Positions 24,406 through 34,643 of a stretch of DNA of 64,000 nucleotides are shown piece after piece. Numbering within the stretch: the stretch's first letter is position 1; each line of letters starts with the position of its first letter. The stretch is from NCBI RefSeq assembly GCF_025195125.1, contig NZ_JAMGSL010000001.1, positions 602,026-666,025 on the forward strand, given 5' to 3'. The DNA comes from Streptomyces sp. Je 1-79 (GTDB lineage: Bacteria > Actinomycetota > Actinomycetes > Streptomycetales > Streptomycetaceae). The translations under genes were made by a program, and so were the position numbers. The notes beneath the pieces were generated by a model, which saw only the letters and a program-made list of their open reading frames with translations, was not told the DNA's origin and searched no databases.

Positions 24406-27400
24406 TCAGCCCGCTGCTCCGTACGCGGTCCGCAGCTTCGCCACCGCGCCCGTCAGGTCTCCCGTGAGGAGCAGGTGGTCGGCCTCGGCGAAGGGCTTGG
24501 CCGTCGCCTCCGTGATGCGCTGTCCGATCCTCTGCTGGACGATGATCCGAGCCTTGGCGACCAGCTGCCGGCCCTCGGCCGACGTGCCGTGCCCCGTCGC
24601 CTGGAGGACCTTGGCGGCCAGGCCGATGGCCCGCAGGGCGGTGTCCCCGCCCGCCGGGGGCGCGGCGAGCGTCGTCAGACCCCAGCCGTACGGGAACTGC
24701 GGATCGTACGAGGTGTCACCGACGTTGAGCGGCAGCTGCGCCTCGGACTTCGGCCAGGTGACCGGGAGCTGCCCGGTGAACGGACGCGCGCCGTAGAGGA
24801 CGTCGGCGACACCGTCGCCCTCCGTGCCCGGCAGCCAGGAGGCGACGAGGGCGTCGATCGCGCCGAGGCGGTCGCCGATGAGCTGCGGCCGGCCGGAGAC
24901 CACCAGGACGACGCACTTCATCGCGGCGCAGACCTTGTCGACGGCCGTCTTGTCGGCGGCGGTCAGTTCGAGGTCGTTGCCGTTGCCCACGTCCCCGAAG
25001 CCCTCGGCGTACGGCGTCTCGCCGACGACGACCACGCCGACGTCAAAGCCGTCCGTGGCGGCCGAGGCGTCCTTGGAGTACGCGATCTCCGCCTCGGGCG
25101 CGGCCTTCCGCATCCCTTCGAGGATGGTCGTGCCCGGAGTCGTCCGGCCGGACGAGCCCTGCCAGCTGATGGTCCAGCCGCCCGCCTGGTTGCCGATGTC
25201 GTCGGCGTTGGAACCGGCGACGTACACCTTCTGGGACTTCTTCAGGGGCAGGATCCCCGCCTCGTTCTTCAGCAGGACCTGCGACTTGGCGACGGCCTCG
25301 CGCGCCACCGCACGGTGTGCGGCGGAGCCGATCTCGCCCAGGTGGGAGGTGTCCGCGTAGGGCTGTTCGAACAGTCCGAGCCTGAACTTCTGCGTCAGGA
25401 TCCGCGCCACCGCGTCGTCGATCCGCGCCTGGCCGATGCGTCCGGCCGTCACCTCGTCCTTGAGGGTCCGCGTGAAGTCCTGGTAGTTCGTCGGCACCAT
25501 GATCATGTCGAGACCGGCGTTGACCGACGTCCGCACGTCGCTGGGGTAGTCGCCGGGGATCTGGTCGATGGCCTGCCAGTCACTGATCACGAACCCCTCG
25601 AAGCCCATGCGCTCCTTGAGGACACCGTTGATCATCTCCGCGTTGGCGTGCATCTTGACCGGGCCCTGGTCGTCGCCCAGCACGTCCAGCGAGGAGTACG
25701 AGGGCATGACCGTGCCCGCCCCGCGCTTCACGGCCTCGGCGAACGGCGCGAGATGCACCGCCTCCAGCTCGTCCCGGGTGACCTTCGTGACGCCCTGGTC
25801 GATCGTGTACGAGCCCGTGGTCGAGGAGCCGAACTCCGTCCCGCCGTCACCGACGAAGTGCTTGGCGCTGGTCAGCACCTTGTCGTTACGGTCGAGGTCA
25901 CGCCCGTCACGCGCGCCCTGCATCCCGTTGATCACGGTCTCCATGGCGGTCACCAGCGCGGGGTCCTCGCCGAACGCCTCGTAGGAGCGTCCCCAGCGCT
26001 CGTCGCGCGTGACGCACAGGCAGGGAGCGAAGTCCCACGGGATGCCCGTGGCGCGCACCTCCTTCGCGGTCACGGCACCGGTCCGCTCGGCCGTCTTCGG
26101 GTCACGCGACGCTCCGATGCCGATGTTGTGCGGCATGATCGTCGAGCCGATGACGTTGTTGTGCCCGTGCACGGCGTCGACGCCGTAGATCAGCGGGATC
26201 TGGAACCGGGTCGTCTGGGCGCGCAGCTGGTAGGAGTCGATCATCTTCGCCCAGGCCGCGGGCGTGTTGGGGGAGGGCACCGACCCGCCGCCGGAGAGCA
26301 GCGAGCCGAGGTCGTAGGAGGCGATGTCGCCCGGCGATCGCAGCGCGTTGCGCTCGGCCTGTGTCATCTGACCGGCCTTCTCCGCGAGAGTCATCCGCCC
26401 GAGCAGATCGGCGACGCGCCTCTTCACCGGAAGCCTCGCGTCCAGATACGGCAGCCCATGGGCGTCCACGACGACGAGCGGATTCTCCGTGGGCGCCTTG
26501 GCACCCGTGACGCCCAGCGTGAGCGGGATCGTCTCGGCCGACTCGGCGGAACGGTCCTTCTTCGTGGCGACGGCGATCGAGCGGGACGCGCCCGAGGGAG
26601 TGCCGGCCGGGAAGGTGAGGGAGCCGGTGACCGGTGTGTAGTCCGCGCCGGACTGCGCGCTGCCGCCTTCGGTGGTGTACGTGACGGTGACCGGCTCGGT
26701 GAGCGGGGTGGAGCCCGTCGTGGCGACGGAGAGCTTCACCTCGGCCGTGCCGCCCTCGCCGACCGGGTACACGGCGGCGTCCGTGACGACCTTGGTGTTC
26801 AGGGCCGGTTCGGCCGTGCCGTAGAGCTCGACCCCGTCCAGGGCGAAGGTGCCGGGGGAGCCGGGCGGCAGGGTGAGCGCGTACCCCCACATCTCGTTGA
26901 GCCCGAGGATCTGGTCGATCCCGCCCACCGGCTGGTAGTCGGCGCGGTACTGGAAGTCGGAGAAGGGGATCTCGACGAGGTGCCAGCCCTCCCAGTCGTC
27001 CGTGAACGACGTGGTCCACAGCTCGGACGCCTCGCCGTTGGCCCCGCCGTCCTTGAGCTCGAAGTGGATGCGCTTGCCCGAACCGGGAGGCAGGGGTGCG
27101 GTGTTCTGGCCGTACCACCAGAATCGGATGCCTTTCGAGGCGGTCCAGTCGTGGGCGGGCTTGTCGAAGGCGAAGTCGTGGCTGAACCCGCCCCAGCCGC
27201 TGATGTCGTAGTCGCCTTCGAGGACCTTCGCCCCCTCGGGTGCGTCGGCCCGCTCGGCGATCCGCAGCTTCGGCGGGTCGTCGGCGTCGCTGCCCCACGT
27301 GAAGAGGCCTTCGGCGGGCGGGTTCGCGAAGGGGATCTCCCCTTCGAACCGGTCGACGGCGACCGGCGCGCCCGGAGGCTCGTCGGCGGCGGCACTCGGC

Positions 27401-27465
27401 AGGGCTCCGGTGAGCAGAGTGCCGAGCAGAGCGGTGACGGCGATCACCGCTGTCGTTCGTGGCAT
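24406..27465 (-). CDS. secreted glycoside hydrolase family 3 with CBM11-like and Calx-beta-like domains
   Basis: The 1019-residue protein has a Sec signal (VIAVTALLGTLLTGALPSAAA, cleaved near 27). Residues about 35-215 form a CBM11-like beta-sandwich (GFSHDFAF...GIRFWWYG...WTTSFTDDW). Residues 225-330 resemble a Calx-beta module (GADYTPVTGSLTFPAGTPSG). The GH3 catalytic barrel starts near 345 (VADLLGRMTLAEKAGQMTQAE); the nucleophile is Asp629 in VISDWQAI, followed by the GH3 C-terminal domain (LLKNEAGILPLKK, GFGDVGNGNDLEL) and an extra C-terminal helical tail. It is probably a beta-glucosidase or related exo-enzyme acting on plant beta-glucans. It lies directly downstream of a LacI regulator in the same direction. 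Confidence 0.9.
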   Translation of the reverse strand: MPRTTAVIAVTALLGTLLTGALPSAAADEPPGAPVAVDRFEGEIPFANPPAEGLFTWGSDADDPPKLRIAERADAPEGAKVLEGDYDISGWGGFSHDFAFDKPAHDWTASKGIRFWWYGQNTAPLPPGSGKRIHFELKDGGANGEASELWTTSFTDDWEGWHLVEIPFSDFQYRADYQPVGGIDQILGLNEMWGYALTLPPGSPGTFALDGVELYGTAEPALNTKVVTDAAVYPVGEGGTAEVKLSVATTGSTPLTEPVTVTYTTEGGSAQSGADYTPVTGSLTFPAGTPSGASRSIAVATKKDRSAESAETIPLTLGVTGAKAPTENPLVVVDAHGLPYLDARLPVKRRVADLLGRMTLAEKAGQMTQAERNALRSPGDIASYDLGSLLSGGGSVPSPNTPAAWAKMIDSYQLRAQTTRFQIPLIYGVDAVHGHNNVIGSTIMPHNIGIGASRDPKTAERTGAVTAKEVRATGIPWDFAPCLCVTRDERWGRSYEAFGEDPALVTAMETVINGMQGARDGRDLDRNDKVLTSAKHFVGDGGTEFGSSTTGSYTIDQGVTKVTRDELEAVHLAPFAEAVKRGAGTVMPSYSSLDVLGDDQGPVKMHANAEMINGVLKERMGFEGFVISDWQAIDQIPGDYPSDVRTSVNAGLDMIMVPTNYQDFTRTLKDEVTAGRIGQARIDDAVARILTQKFRLGLFEQPYADTSHLGEIGSAAHRAVAREAVAKSQVLLKNEAGILPLKKSQKVYVAGSNADDIGNQAGGWTISWQGSSGRTTPGTTILEGMRKAAPEAEIAYSKDASAATDGFDVGVVVVGETPYAEGFGDVGNGNDLELTAADKTAVDKVCAAMKCVVLVVSGRPQLIGDRLGAIDALVASWLPGTEGDGVADVLYGARPFTGQLPVTWPKSEAQLPLNVGDTSYDPQFPYGWGLTTLAAPPAGGDTALRAIGLAAKVLQATGHGTSAEGRQLVAKARIIVQQRIGQRITEATAKPFAEADHLLLTGDLTGAVAKLRTAYGAAG

Positions 27466-27654
27466 TGCGGCTCCTTGTACGGGACAGGGACGTGCCGGGA
27501 CGGGGTGAGAGGGATCAGGGGAGCTTCGGGCGCGCTCCGGTCGCGATGGGGTACGCGTTGCGCGCGTCGGCGTGCGGGGCGGGACGAAGGGGGCCCGGGC
27601 TGTGCGGGGCGTCTGGGGCCCGGGCCTTCCGGGACAAGGGCGGCCTGAGTCGGC

Positions 27655-28638
27655 TCATCCGTGTGCGGGGGCGGAGCGTCGTACGACGAGTTCGGTCGGC
27701 AGGACGACCGGTTCGTGCGGGATCGGCTCGCCCGCCAGCCCGGCGAGCAGAAGCCGGGCGGCGGTCTCGCCCATCCGGCGCATGGGCTGGCGGATCGTGG
27801 TCAGCGGCGGTTCGGTGTGCCGGGCCATGGGGATGTCGTCGAAGCCGACGACGGCCACGTCCTCGGGAACGCGGCGACCAGCCTCCCGCAGCGCCCGTAG
27901 CACGCCCGCCGCGATCAGGTCGTTGTGCGCGAAGACGCAGTCGAAGTCCCTGCCCTCGGCGAGCGCCCGCCGGACGGCCAAGTGGCCCGTCTGCTCGGTG
28001 AACTCGCCCTCGGCGACCAGATCGGTGGGCAGGATCTCGCGGAACCCGTCCAGCCGTTCGCGTACGCAGCCGAAGTCGCGGCGACCGGTCACGACGAGCG
28101 CTCGGCCCCGGCCCGAGGCGAGCAGATGCCCCGCCGCGGCCGCGCCTCCGGCCCGGTTGGTGGTGGCGACCGAGGGGAACGCCGGCTGGTGGCCTCGGTC
28201 GTCGATCAGCACGACAGGCAGCCCCCGACGGTGCATCGCCGTGATCGTGTCGAGGGTGTTCTCCGGCTCGACGACGAGCAGCCCGTCGAACGCGCGGGCC
28301 GAGACCTGGCCGGCGAAGTGGCGGACGGAGTCAGCGCCCCGGTGGCAGGTGAAGAGCAACAGGCCGTAGCCGGCGGCCTCGACGGTGTCGACGACCCCCT
28401 GGAGCACCTCGCTCATCCACGGCCAGGTGAGCGACGGCGTCAGCATGCCGATGGTGCGGCTGCTGCCGCGTGCCAGGCCGACGGCTCCCGAGCTGGGGAC
28501 GTAACCGAGTACGTCGATCACTTCACGAACGCGTGCCGCGGTGGTGGAGTCCACCTCGGCCCCGGTGTTCAGGACGCGGGAGACGGTCGTCTTGCTGACG
28601 CCCGCCTGACGTGCGACGTCGGCGATCGTGACACGCAT
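27655..28638 (-). CDS. LacI-family transcriptional regulator
   Basis: The 327-residue protein has HTH VTIADVARQAGVSKTTVSRVLN at the start, hinge VREVIDVLGYVPSSGAVGLARGSSRTIGML and a C-terminal sugar-binding domain (FDGLLVVEPENTLDTI, VVLIDDRGHQPAFPSV, DVAVVGFDDIPMARHTEPPLTTIRQP). It probably represses the adjacent GH3 gene and responds to an oligosaccharide product, as CebR-type regulators do. The overlapping GGAACCGGTTCC-type palindromes just upstream of its start suggest autorepression. A 189-base gap separates it from the GH3 gene; no comparable palindrome was found there. Confidence 0.92.
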   Translation of the reverse strand: MRVTIADVARQAGVSKTTVSRVLNTGAEVDSTTAARVREVIDVLGYVPSSGAVGLARGSSRTIGMLTPSLTWPWMSEVLQGVVDTVEAAGYGLLLFTCHRGADSVRHFAGQVSARAFDGLLVVEPENTLDTITAMHRRGLPVVLIDDRGHQPAFPSVATTNRAGGAAAAGHLLASGRGRALVVTGRRDFGCVRERLDGFREILPTDLVAEGEFTEQTGHLAVRRALAEGRDFDCVFAHNDLIAAGVLRALREAGRRVPEDVAVVGFDDIPMARHTEPPLTTIRQPMRRMGETAARLLLAGLAGEPIPHEPVVLPTELVVRRSAPAHG

Positions 28639-28683
28639 CGGGGCCTCCGCGTCGGGGGAGTGACATCGGTGTCGGAACCGTTT

Positions 28684-28699
28684 CCGGAACCGGTTCCGG
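28684..28699. promoter_or_regulatory. LacI-type operator CCGGAACCGGTTCCGG
   Basis: A perfect 16-bp palindrome lies 46 bases upstream of the LacI start. A second, imperfect copy, CGGAACCGTTTCCG, is at 28674-28687 and overlaps it. Both fit LacI-family sites. Confidence 0.65.
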
Positions 28700-28811
28700 G
28701 CACGGTGCGGCGAGTCAACCGCCAGCCCGCGCAGCCGTCAAGAGTTCACGCCATCAATGTCCCGAACTCCCCTCAGGGCCCGCCAACTCACCTGATGTGT
28801 TCAGGATATGA

Positions 28812-29901
28812 ATGCGTGAGGCCTTGACGGCCGGCTCGATGCCCTCGACATCGACCGGGCGTACCACGTGGAGCCGGTCCACCTGGCGTCCGGCGCGTCA
28901 CTGGAGGCGATCGCCGGTGACGACACGGGCGGCACGTACTTCCTGAGCGGGGGAACGGCGGTGCTTCACGCGTCCTCCGACGGGTACGCGTCCTTGCTCG
29001 GCGACACCGTCGCCGAGGCGCTGGAGATCCTCGTCCGGCTGCCCTGGTGGTGCGAGAACGTCGCCGCCGGGCTGGACGAGGAGGGGCTGCTCGCCGCGGT
29101 ACGCGAGGGGGACGCCGAGGCGCGGGAGGAGTTCGCCCCCGAACTGGACGCGCAGAGGGCGGCGTTGATCGAGGCCTCGGACTCCCGGACCGGCCGCTCG
29201 TCGAGCTCTTCGCCCTGTCGGAGTCGGCCACGCGGCGCACCGAGCCGGACCACCTCCTGCTCAACTCCGAGGAGCTGTGCGCGTACCGGCTGGAGGAGCG
29301 CTACCGGCAGCCCTTGCGGGACGTCGTCCTCGCCCCGGGACGGGAAGCGCTGGATCGGATGCGCTCCGGCGAATCCGCCGCGCAGGAGGAGACGGCCGCG
29401 GATCCGGTGCTGCGCTCGGGGGTGCTGCGGGCGGCGCGGTCCGATCGGCGCGAGGGTGATCTGCCGCTGCTGCGATTCCTGCTGGAGCGCGAGAACGCGG
29501 TACGGACCGAGAGGTACGAGGAGCGGTGGCCGGCCGCGATGCCGGTGGCGTCGCACGGCCAGGACGGCGACGTTCCGCTGCTGCGCGAGGCCACCGCCGG
29601 GCAGATCACCGACAGCGCGGGGGCCGTGCGGTGGGCCCGTGCCGAGGAGGCGCGGCGGCCCGAGAACGACCTCACCTGGGTCGACCTGGCTCAGCGGCAG
29701 GACCGCGTCGAGAACGCCAGGACCGCCTTGATCCGCATGCTGGACGACACCGGCCCGGATGCGGACCGGCTTCGGGAGCTGAGCCGCGCACTGGAGCACC
29801 TCGGCGATCACGAGTCCTCCCGAGCCCGGTGGGCAGTCGCCCGGCTGCCCGGGCCGTCGGTCCGGCAGCCGAAGCACGGGAGCCCGACGTCGGGGGGATG
29901 A
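28812..29901 (+). pseudogene. unknown-function protein gene with two frameshifts
   Basis: A continuous protein of about 360 residues can be pieced together from three frames. It starts MREALT at ATG 28812, changes frame near 28830 (one C appears missing) to LDALDIDRAYHVEPVHLASGASLEAIAGDDTGG..., and changes again near 29180 to LDRPLVELFALSESATRRTEPDHLL in outline, ending at 29901. The last part is helical and repetitive (LPLLRFLLERENAVRTERYEERWPAAMPV, DVPLLREATA), like a HEAT or TPR solenoid. No known domain was recognised in the N-terminal part, which resembles a SUKH-like beta/alpha unit. Either the gene is decayed or the sequence has two single-base errors. Confidence 0.6.
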
Positions 29902-29907
29902 CCGAAG

Positions 29908-29943
29908 GCCCGTCCGGGAGCGCAGGTGCGCTTCCGGACGGGC
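29908..29943. terminator. bidirectional terminator hairpin
   Basis: Seventeen-base arms (29908-29924 with 29927-29943) with one mismatch and a 2-base loop lie between the frameshifted gene and the convergent secreted protein gene. Confidence 0.65.
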
Positions 29944-29965
29944 TTGGGGTGTCAGGCTGCCCCGG

Positions 29966-30619
29966 TCAGTTGACGAAGACCGGCGCGCCGGCCTGGGTCG
30001 AGTCCTTGACCGGGCCGTACTTGGCCGTGAAGAAGCCGTTGGCGGGGCAGGTGCCGGGTCCGCTGGCCTTGGTGAACTGCTGGTTGGCGAAGGCGAGCGA
30101 GTTGTCGGCGTTGGAGGGGGTCGCCGTCAGGCTCGTCGCCCGGTAGACGCAGGTGGTCACGCCGAGGATGGTGTTGATCTTCAGCGTGGTCTGGATGGGT
30201 CCCGCGCTGCCGGCGGTCACGGTGAGCGTGCCGCCGGACGTCACGGCCGTGGTGTAGGGCAGGTTGTTGACGGTGATGCTCTGGACGCCGGTCGCTCCGA
30301 CGATGTTGGTCGTGCAGGTGCTCAGCGTGTGGGACGTGAGCGTCTCGGTCGCGGTGCCGGGCGAGGCCGGGTTGCTGGTGACGGTGGCGCTGAAGGCGGA
30401 GGCGTTGCAGGTGATGCCGCTGCTCCCGCCGGAAGTGGTGGCGATCTTGGCGGTGCTGCCGGAGGCGAGCGAGGCGGCGAGGACGTCGCCGACGGCGACG
30501 GACGGCCCGGAGGGGCTGCCGGTCGTCAGGACGCTGCCGGCCGCGGTGGCCGGGTGGGTGACGGCCAGGACGGCGGCGAGGGCGGCTCCGGCGGAGGCTA
30601 AGACGGCACGCTTGTTCAT
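29966..30619 (-). CDS. secreted protein of unknown function, linked to DUF6230/DUF6114
   Basis: The 217-residue protein has signal peptide VLASAGAALAAVLAVTHPATA, cleaved near residue 27. The mature part is rich in Thr, Ser and Ala, with beta strands and five cysteines (ITCNASAF, LSTCTTNIVG, TTCVYRATS, PGTCPANGF), probably forming disulfides; a small beta-sandwich is likely. I recall similar proteins annotated as Tat-signal-domain proteins in Streptomyces, close to DUF6230 genes. ATG 30619 has AAAGGA 8 bases upstream. It diverges from a TetR gene across 380 bases. Confidence 0.78.
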   Translation of the reverse strand: MNKRAVLASAGAALAAVLAVTHPATAAGSVLTTGSPSGPSVAVGDVLAASLASGSTAKIATTSGGSSGITCNASAFSATVTSNPASPGTATETLTSHTLSTCTTNIVGATGVQSITVNNLPYTTAVTSGGTLTVTAGSAGPIQTTLKINTILGVTTCVYRATSLTATPSNADNSLAFANQQFTKASGPGTCPANGFFTAKYGPVKDSTQAGAPVFVN

Positions 30620-31000
30620 GGTGGGGTCCTTTCGTACCAGGGTGGCGGAGCGGAACTCGGCTCTGCCCGGGGGATGCGGGGACACCCCCCGGTGCGGGCA
30701 CGCGTGGGTGGCCCGGGGCAGCCGGTGGCGAGGGAAGAGTGCGGCTCGAAGGGGACGAGCAGAGCGGTGGGGTTCACTTGTCGGACCGGTCCGGCGCCAC
30801 GGATCGGCCCAACGTGTCGCGGGACGCGACGAGAGCGTGATACACGGTGCTGTGTGCGGTGCTGTCCGGTGTGCGGTGCCGGGTGGGTCCGTGTCCCCGG
30901 GGGACCGGGCCGCCGACCGCACACACGAGAGGAAAACCCATCAGGGTTGTAATCCTCTCGAGTATGTGACGTCAACAGCCCTGGGGGGATGTGGCCGGTG
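30620..31000. promoter_or_regulatory. divergent intergenic region with a nested hairpin
   Basis: This 381-base region between the secreted-protein gene and the tetR gene has no credible gene. At 30926-30960 there is a nested inverted repeat: outer arms CGAGAGGA and TCCTCTCG, inner arms AACCC and GGGTT. It lies 41-75 bases upstream of the TetR start and is the best candidate for its operator or for the tetR promoter region. Confidence 0.5.
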
Positions 31001-31702
31001 ATGGGTGCTCGTCCGACCGAGGAGTGGCAGGCGCTGCCCGGCGCGCGAACGGGCCGCGACCCGGAGCGCTCCCTGCGCCCCGGTCCCCGTCGGCTGACGC
31101 CGGAACAGGTGGCGTCGAGGCAGCGCGAGAGGCTGCTGGACGGGGTCGCCCGCATGGTCGCGGCACACGGGTACGCCGGCGCCCGGATCAGCGACATCTG
31201 CCGGGCCGCCGGAGTGACCCGGCCGGTGTTCTACGCCCTGTTCACGGGCAAGGAGGACGCGGTTCTCGCCGCGTACCGGAGCGGTACGCAGATGGTCGTG
31301 CGGGCCATGCAGAGGCCGTACGAGGAGGCGGGCGGCGCGGCCTCGTGGCCGACGGCGGTGCGGGCAGGACTGCGTACGATGCTGGCGCTCCTGTCGCAGA
31401 CCCCGGCCTTCGCGCGGATGGTCGTCGAGATCGAGTCCACGGGGCCGGCCGGGCGCCGCGCACGGGCGGAACTTCTGGCCAGTTTCCGCCGGTTCTTCGT
31501 CGACGCTCCGCCCGCCCCGCCAGGTGTGGAGCGGGCGGAGCTGGTGGACACCGTCGTCGGGGCCGTCCACGCGGCGGTGCACCGCGCGGTCGACGAGGGC
31601 CGGACCGGGCAGCTGCCACGCCTGCTGGACACGTTGGTGCACGTGGTGGTGTCACCGTTCACGGGGGCCGGTGGCGGTGCCGACACGGTGACCGAGGCCT
31701 GA
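31001..31702 (+). CDS. TetR/AcrR-family transcriptional regulator
   Basis: The 233-residue protein has a 35-residue Arg/Pro-rich N-terminal extension, then the TetR HTH: RERLLDGVARMVAAHGYAGARISDICRAAGVTRPVFYALFTGKEDAVLAAY. The C-terminal ligand-binding helices continue to residue 220. ATG 31001 is chosen because the GGGGGG run (30983-30988) gives a ribosome-binding site at 12 bases; ATG 30989 would have none. It precedes the DUF6230/DUF6114 genes in the same direction and probably controls them and the divergent secreted protein. Confidence 0.88.
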   Translation: MGARPTEEWQALPGARTGRDPERSLRPGPRRLTPEQVASRQRERLLDGVARMVAAHGYAGARISDICRAAGVTRPVFYALFTGKEDAVLAAYRSGTQMVVRAMQRPYEEAGGAASWPTAVRAGLRTMLALLSQTPAFARMVVEIESTGPAGRRARAELLASFRRFFVDAPPAPPGVERAELVDTVVGAVHAAVHRAVDEGRTGQLPRLLDTLVHVVVSPFTGAGGGADTVTEA

Positions 31703-31734
31703 CATCCCGTACCTCGCGCCCCGCCAACACCTAT

Positions 31735-31748
31735 CTACTGCACGGTAG
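31735..31748. promoter_or_regulatory. TetR-type operator CTACTGCACGGTAG
   Basis: The two 6-base half-sites match at five of six positions (CTACTG and the complement of CGGTAG). The site lies 33 bases after the tetR stop and upstream of the DUF6230 gene, so it could be the target of the adjacent TetR protein. It shares its core with the palindrome at 19862. Confidence 0.45.
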
Positions 31749-31909
31749 TTGACTGGGGAGTAACGACGGGTTTACGTTCCAGGCGGTTCCCTGTCACGCG
31801 GCCGCCTCGTCACAGCACACGAGGAGAACCCCGGGCGGGTCGGGGAGCCGTCCGCGCCAGGACACCGCCGCCAACAGGTCTGTTTCCTCATCATTGTCAG
31901 GAGCACCTC

Positions 31910-32581
31910 ATGGCCCTGTCCGAAGGCCCCGCCCTGCCCGAAGAGCCCGCCCCCGCCCGCTCCTTACCCCCGGGTGAGGAACTCCGGCGCCGCGGCCGGG
32001 TCCGCTTCCGACGCGCCGGTCTGATGGCCGCGCCCGCCTGCGCCATCGCCGCGACCCTCGTCGTCCTGACCGCCCAGGGCGCCCTGGCCGCCCAGTTCGC
32101 CATCTCCGGGATGCCGTTCACCGTGAAGGCCGACACCCTCAAGGGCACCGGCTTCGGGCAGTTCGGTGCGCTGGACACCATGCCCGAGGGCAGCCCCAAC
32201 GCCGGTGACACCGGCGGTCAGATCCTGGTGATCGTCACCGCCATCCGGCAGGCCGAACTCACCAACCTCTGCCAGAGCGTGGAAATCGGCGGCACCCATC
32301 TGCACATCACCGCGGGCAACAGGGGGACCCCGGTCAAGGCCACCGGCCTGACCACGGACTCCACCGAGATCTCCGGCAAGCTCGCCGCCTTCGACAACAT
32401 CGAGATCGGCGGGGACGCCAGTACCTTCGACAAGCCCCCCGTCAAGGGCCCGCTCGGCGTCTTCGGCCAGCAGGCCGACACCGTCACCATCACCGACGTA
32501 CGGCAGACCAACTACGCCACCACCGCGACCCGCTTCACCCTGCCCGACCTGCACATGAGCTTCGAGTCCGAGGGCTGCTGA
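31910..32581 (+). CDS. DUF6230 family protein
   Basis: The 223-residue protein has an N-terminal cytoplasmic stretch rich in Pro/Glu/Arg, then one membrane helix or uncleaved signal (LMAAPACAIAATLVVLTAQGALA, about residues 38-60) and an extracellular beta-rich domain (FAISGMPFTVKADTLKGTGFGQFGALDTMPEG, ILVIVTAIRQAELTNLCQSV, ADTVTITDVRQTNYATTATRFTLPDLHMSF). I recognise the family as DUF6230, formerly misnamed cholesterol esterase; no catalytic triad is visible. AGGAG precedes ATG 31910. It is followed after 2 bases by DUF6114, so the two form an operon. Confidence 0.85.
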   Translation: MALSEGPALPEEPAPARSLPPGEELRRRGRVRFRRAGLMAAPACAIAATLVVLTAQGALAAQFAISGMPFTVKADTLKGTGFGQFGALDTMPEGSPNAGDTGGQILVIVTAIRQAELTNLCQSVEIGGTHLHITAGNRGTPVKATGLTTDSTEISGKLAAFDNIEIGGDASTFDKPPVKGPLGVFGQQADTVTITDVRQTNYATTATRFTLPDLHMSFESEGC

Positions 32582-32583
32582 CG

Positions 32584-33066
32584 GTGACCGCGGCGACACC
32601 GGCCACTTCGGCTTCGCGCGCGACGCCCTCGCCGGCGGCCGGCCGGCCCGGAGCCGGGGGACGCCATCCCTGGCGCGCGTTCGGCAGGTGGCGGCACCGC
32701 CGCCCCTTCGCCCCCGGCGTCATGATCGTGCTCGGCGGGGCCGAGATCCTCCTCACCCAGCAGGCGAGCATCTCCGTGATCCTCGCGGCGGGAGCGGACA
32801 GCCTGGTCGGCTACGTCCTGCCGGTCATCATGATCGTGTGCGGGGCGCTGATCGTCCTCAACCCGCGGCAGCGCCTGTTCTACTCGATCGTCGCCGTCCT
32901 GGCCTCGCTCGCGACCTGGGTCACCTCGAACCTCGGCGGGTTCTTCGTCGGCATGCTCCTCGGCCTCGTCGGCAGCTCGCTGGCCTTCGGCTGGCTCCCG
33001 GACCAGCCCCCGCGCCGGCGCAGGCACCTCTTCCGTACGCGCCGCCGAAAGGAGACGCAGGAGTAG
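32584..33066 (+). CDS. DUF6114 family membrane protein
   Basis: The 160-residue protein has a basic N-terminal tail, then four membrane helices: FAPGVMIVLGGAEILLTQ, ISVILAAGADSLVGYVLPVIMIVCGALIVL, LFYSIVAVLASLATWVTSNLG and FFVGMLLGLVGSSLAFGWLP, ending in an Arg-rich cytoplasmic tail (RRRRHLFRTRRRKE). I recognise DUF6114, always found beside DUF6230. GTG 32584 is 2 bases after the DUF6230 stop. The pair probably forms an envelope complex of unknown purpose. Confidence 0.85.
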   Translation: MTAATPATSASRATPSPAAGRPGAGGRHPWRAFGRWRHRRPFAPGVMIVLGGAEILLTQQASISVILAAGADSLVGYVLPVIMIVCGALIVLNPRQRLFYSIVAVLASLATWVTSNLGGFFVGMLLGLVGSSLAFGWLPDQPPRRRRHLFRTRRRKETQE

Positions 33067-33084
33067 ACCCCGCGGCCACGCGAC

Positions 33085-33121
33085 GAGGCCGTCCCCGCGC
33101 CGATGGCGCCGGAACGGCCTC
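33085..33121. terminator. possible terminator between DUF6114 and argG
   Basis: Eight-base arms GAGGCCGT and ACGGCCTC enclose a GC-rich loop that itself contains a GGCGCC palindrome. It lies between the convergent genes. Confidence 0.4.
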
Positions 33122-33161
33122 ACCGCGGCCGGCCGCCACGCAGGGGCCGGTCGCCGGACGG

Positions 33162-34634
<1,473 letters not shown>

Positions 34635-34643
<9 letters not shown>

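Noticed and set aside
24475..27648. Very long open frame (1057 codons) antisense to the GH3 gene
   Set aside because: It mirrors the GH3 gene; its protein is low-complexity and rich in Arg, Gly, Asp and Val with no domain. High GC leaves antisense frames open.
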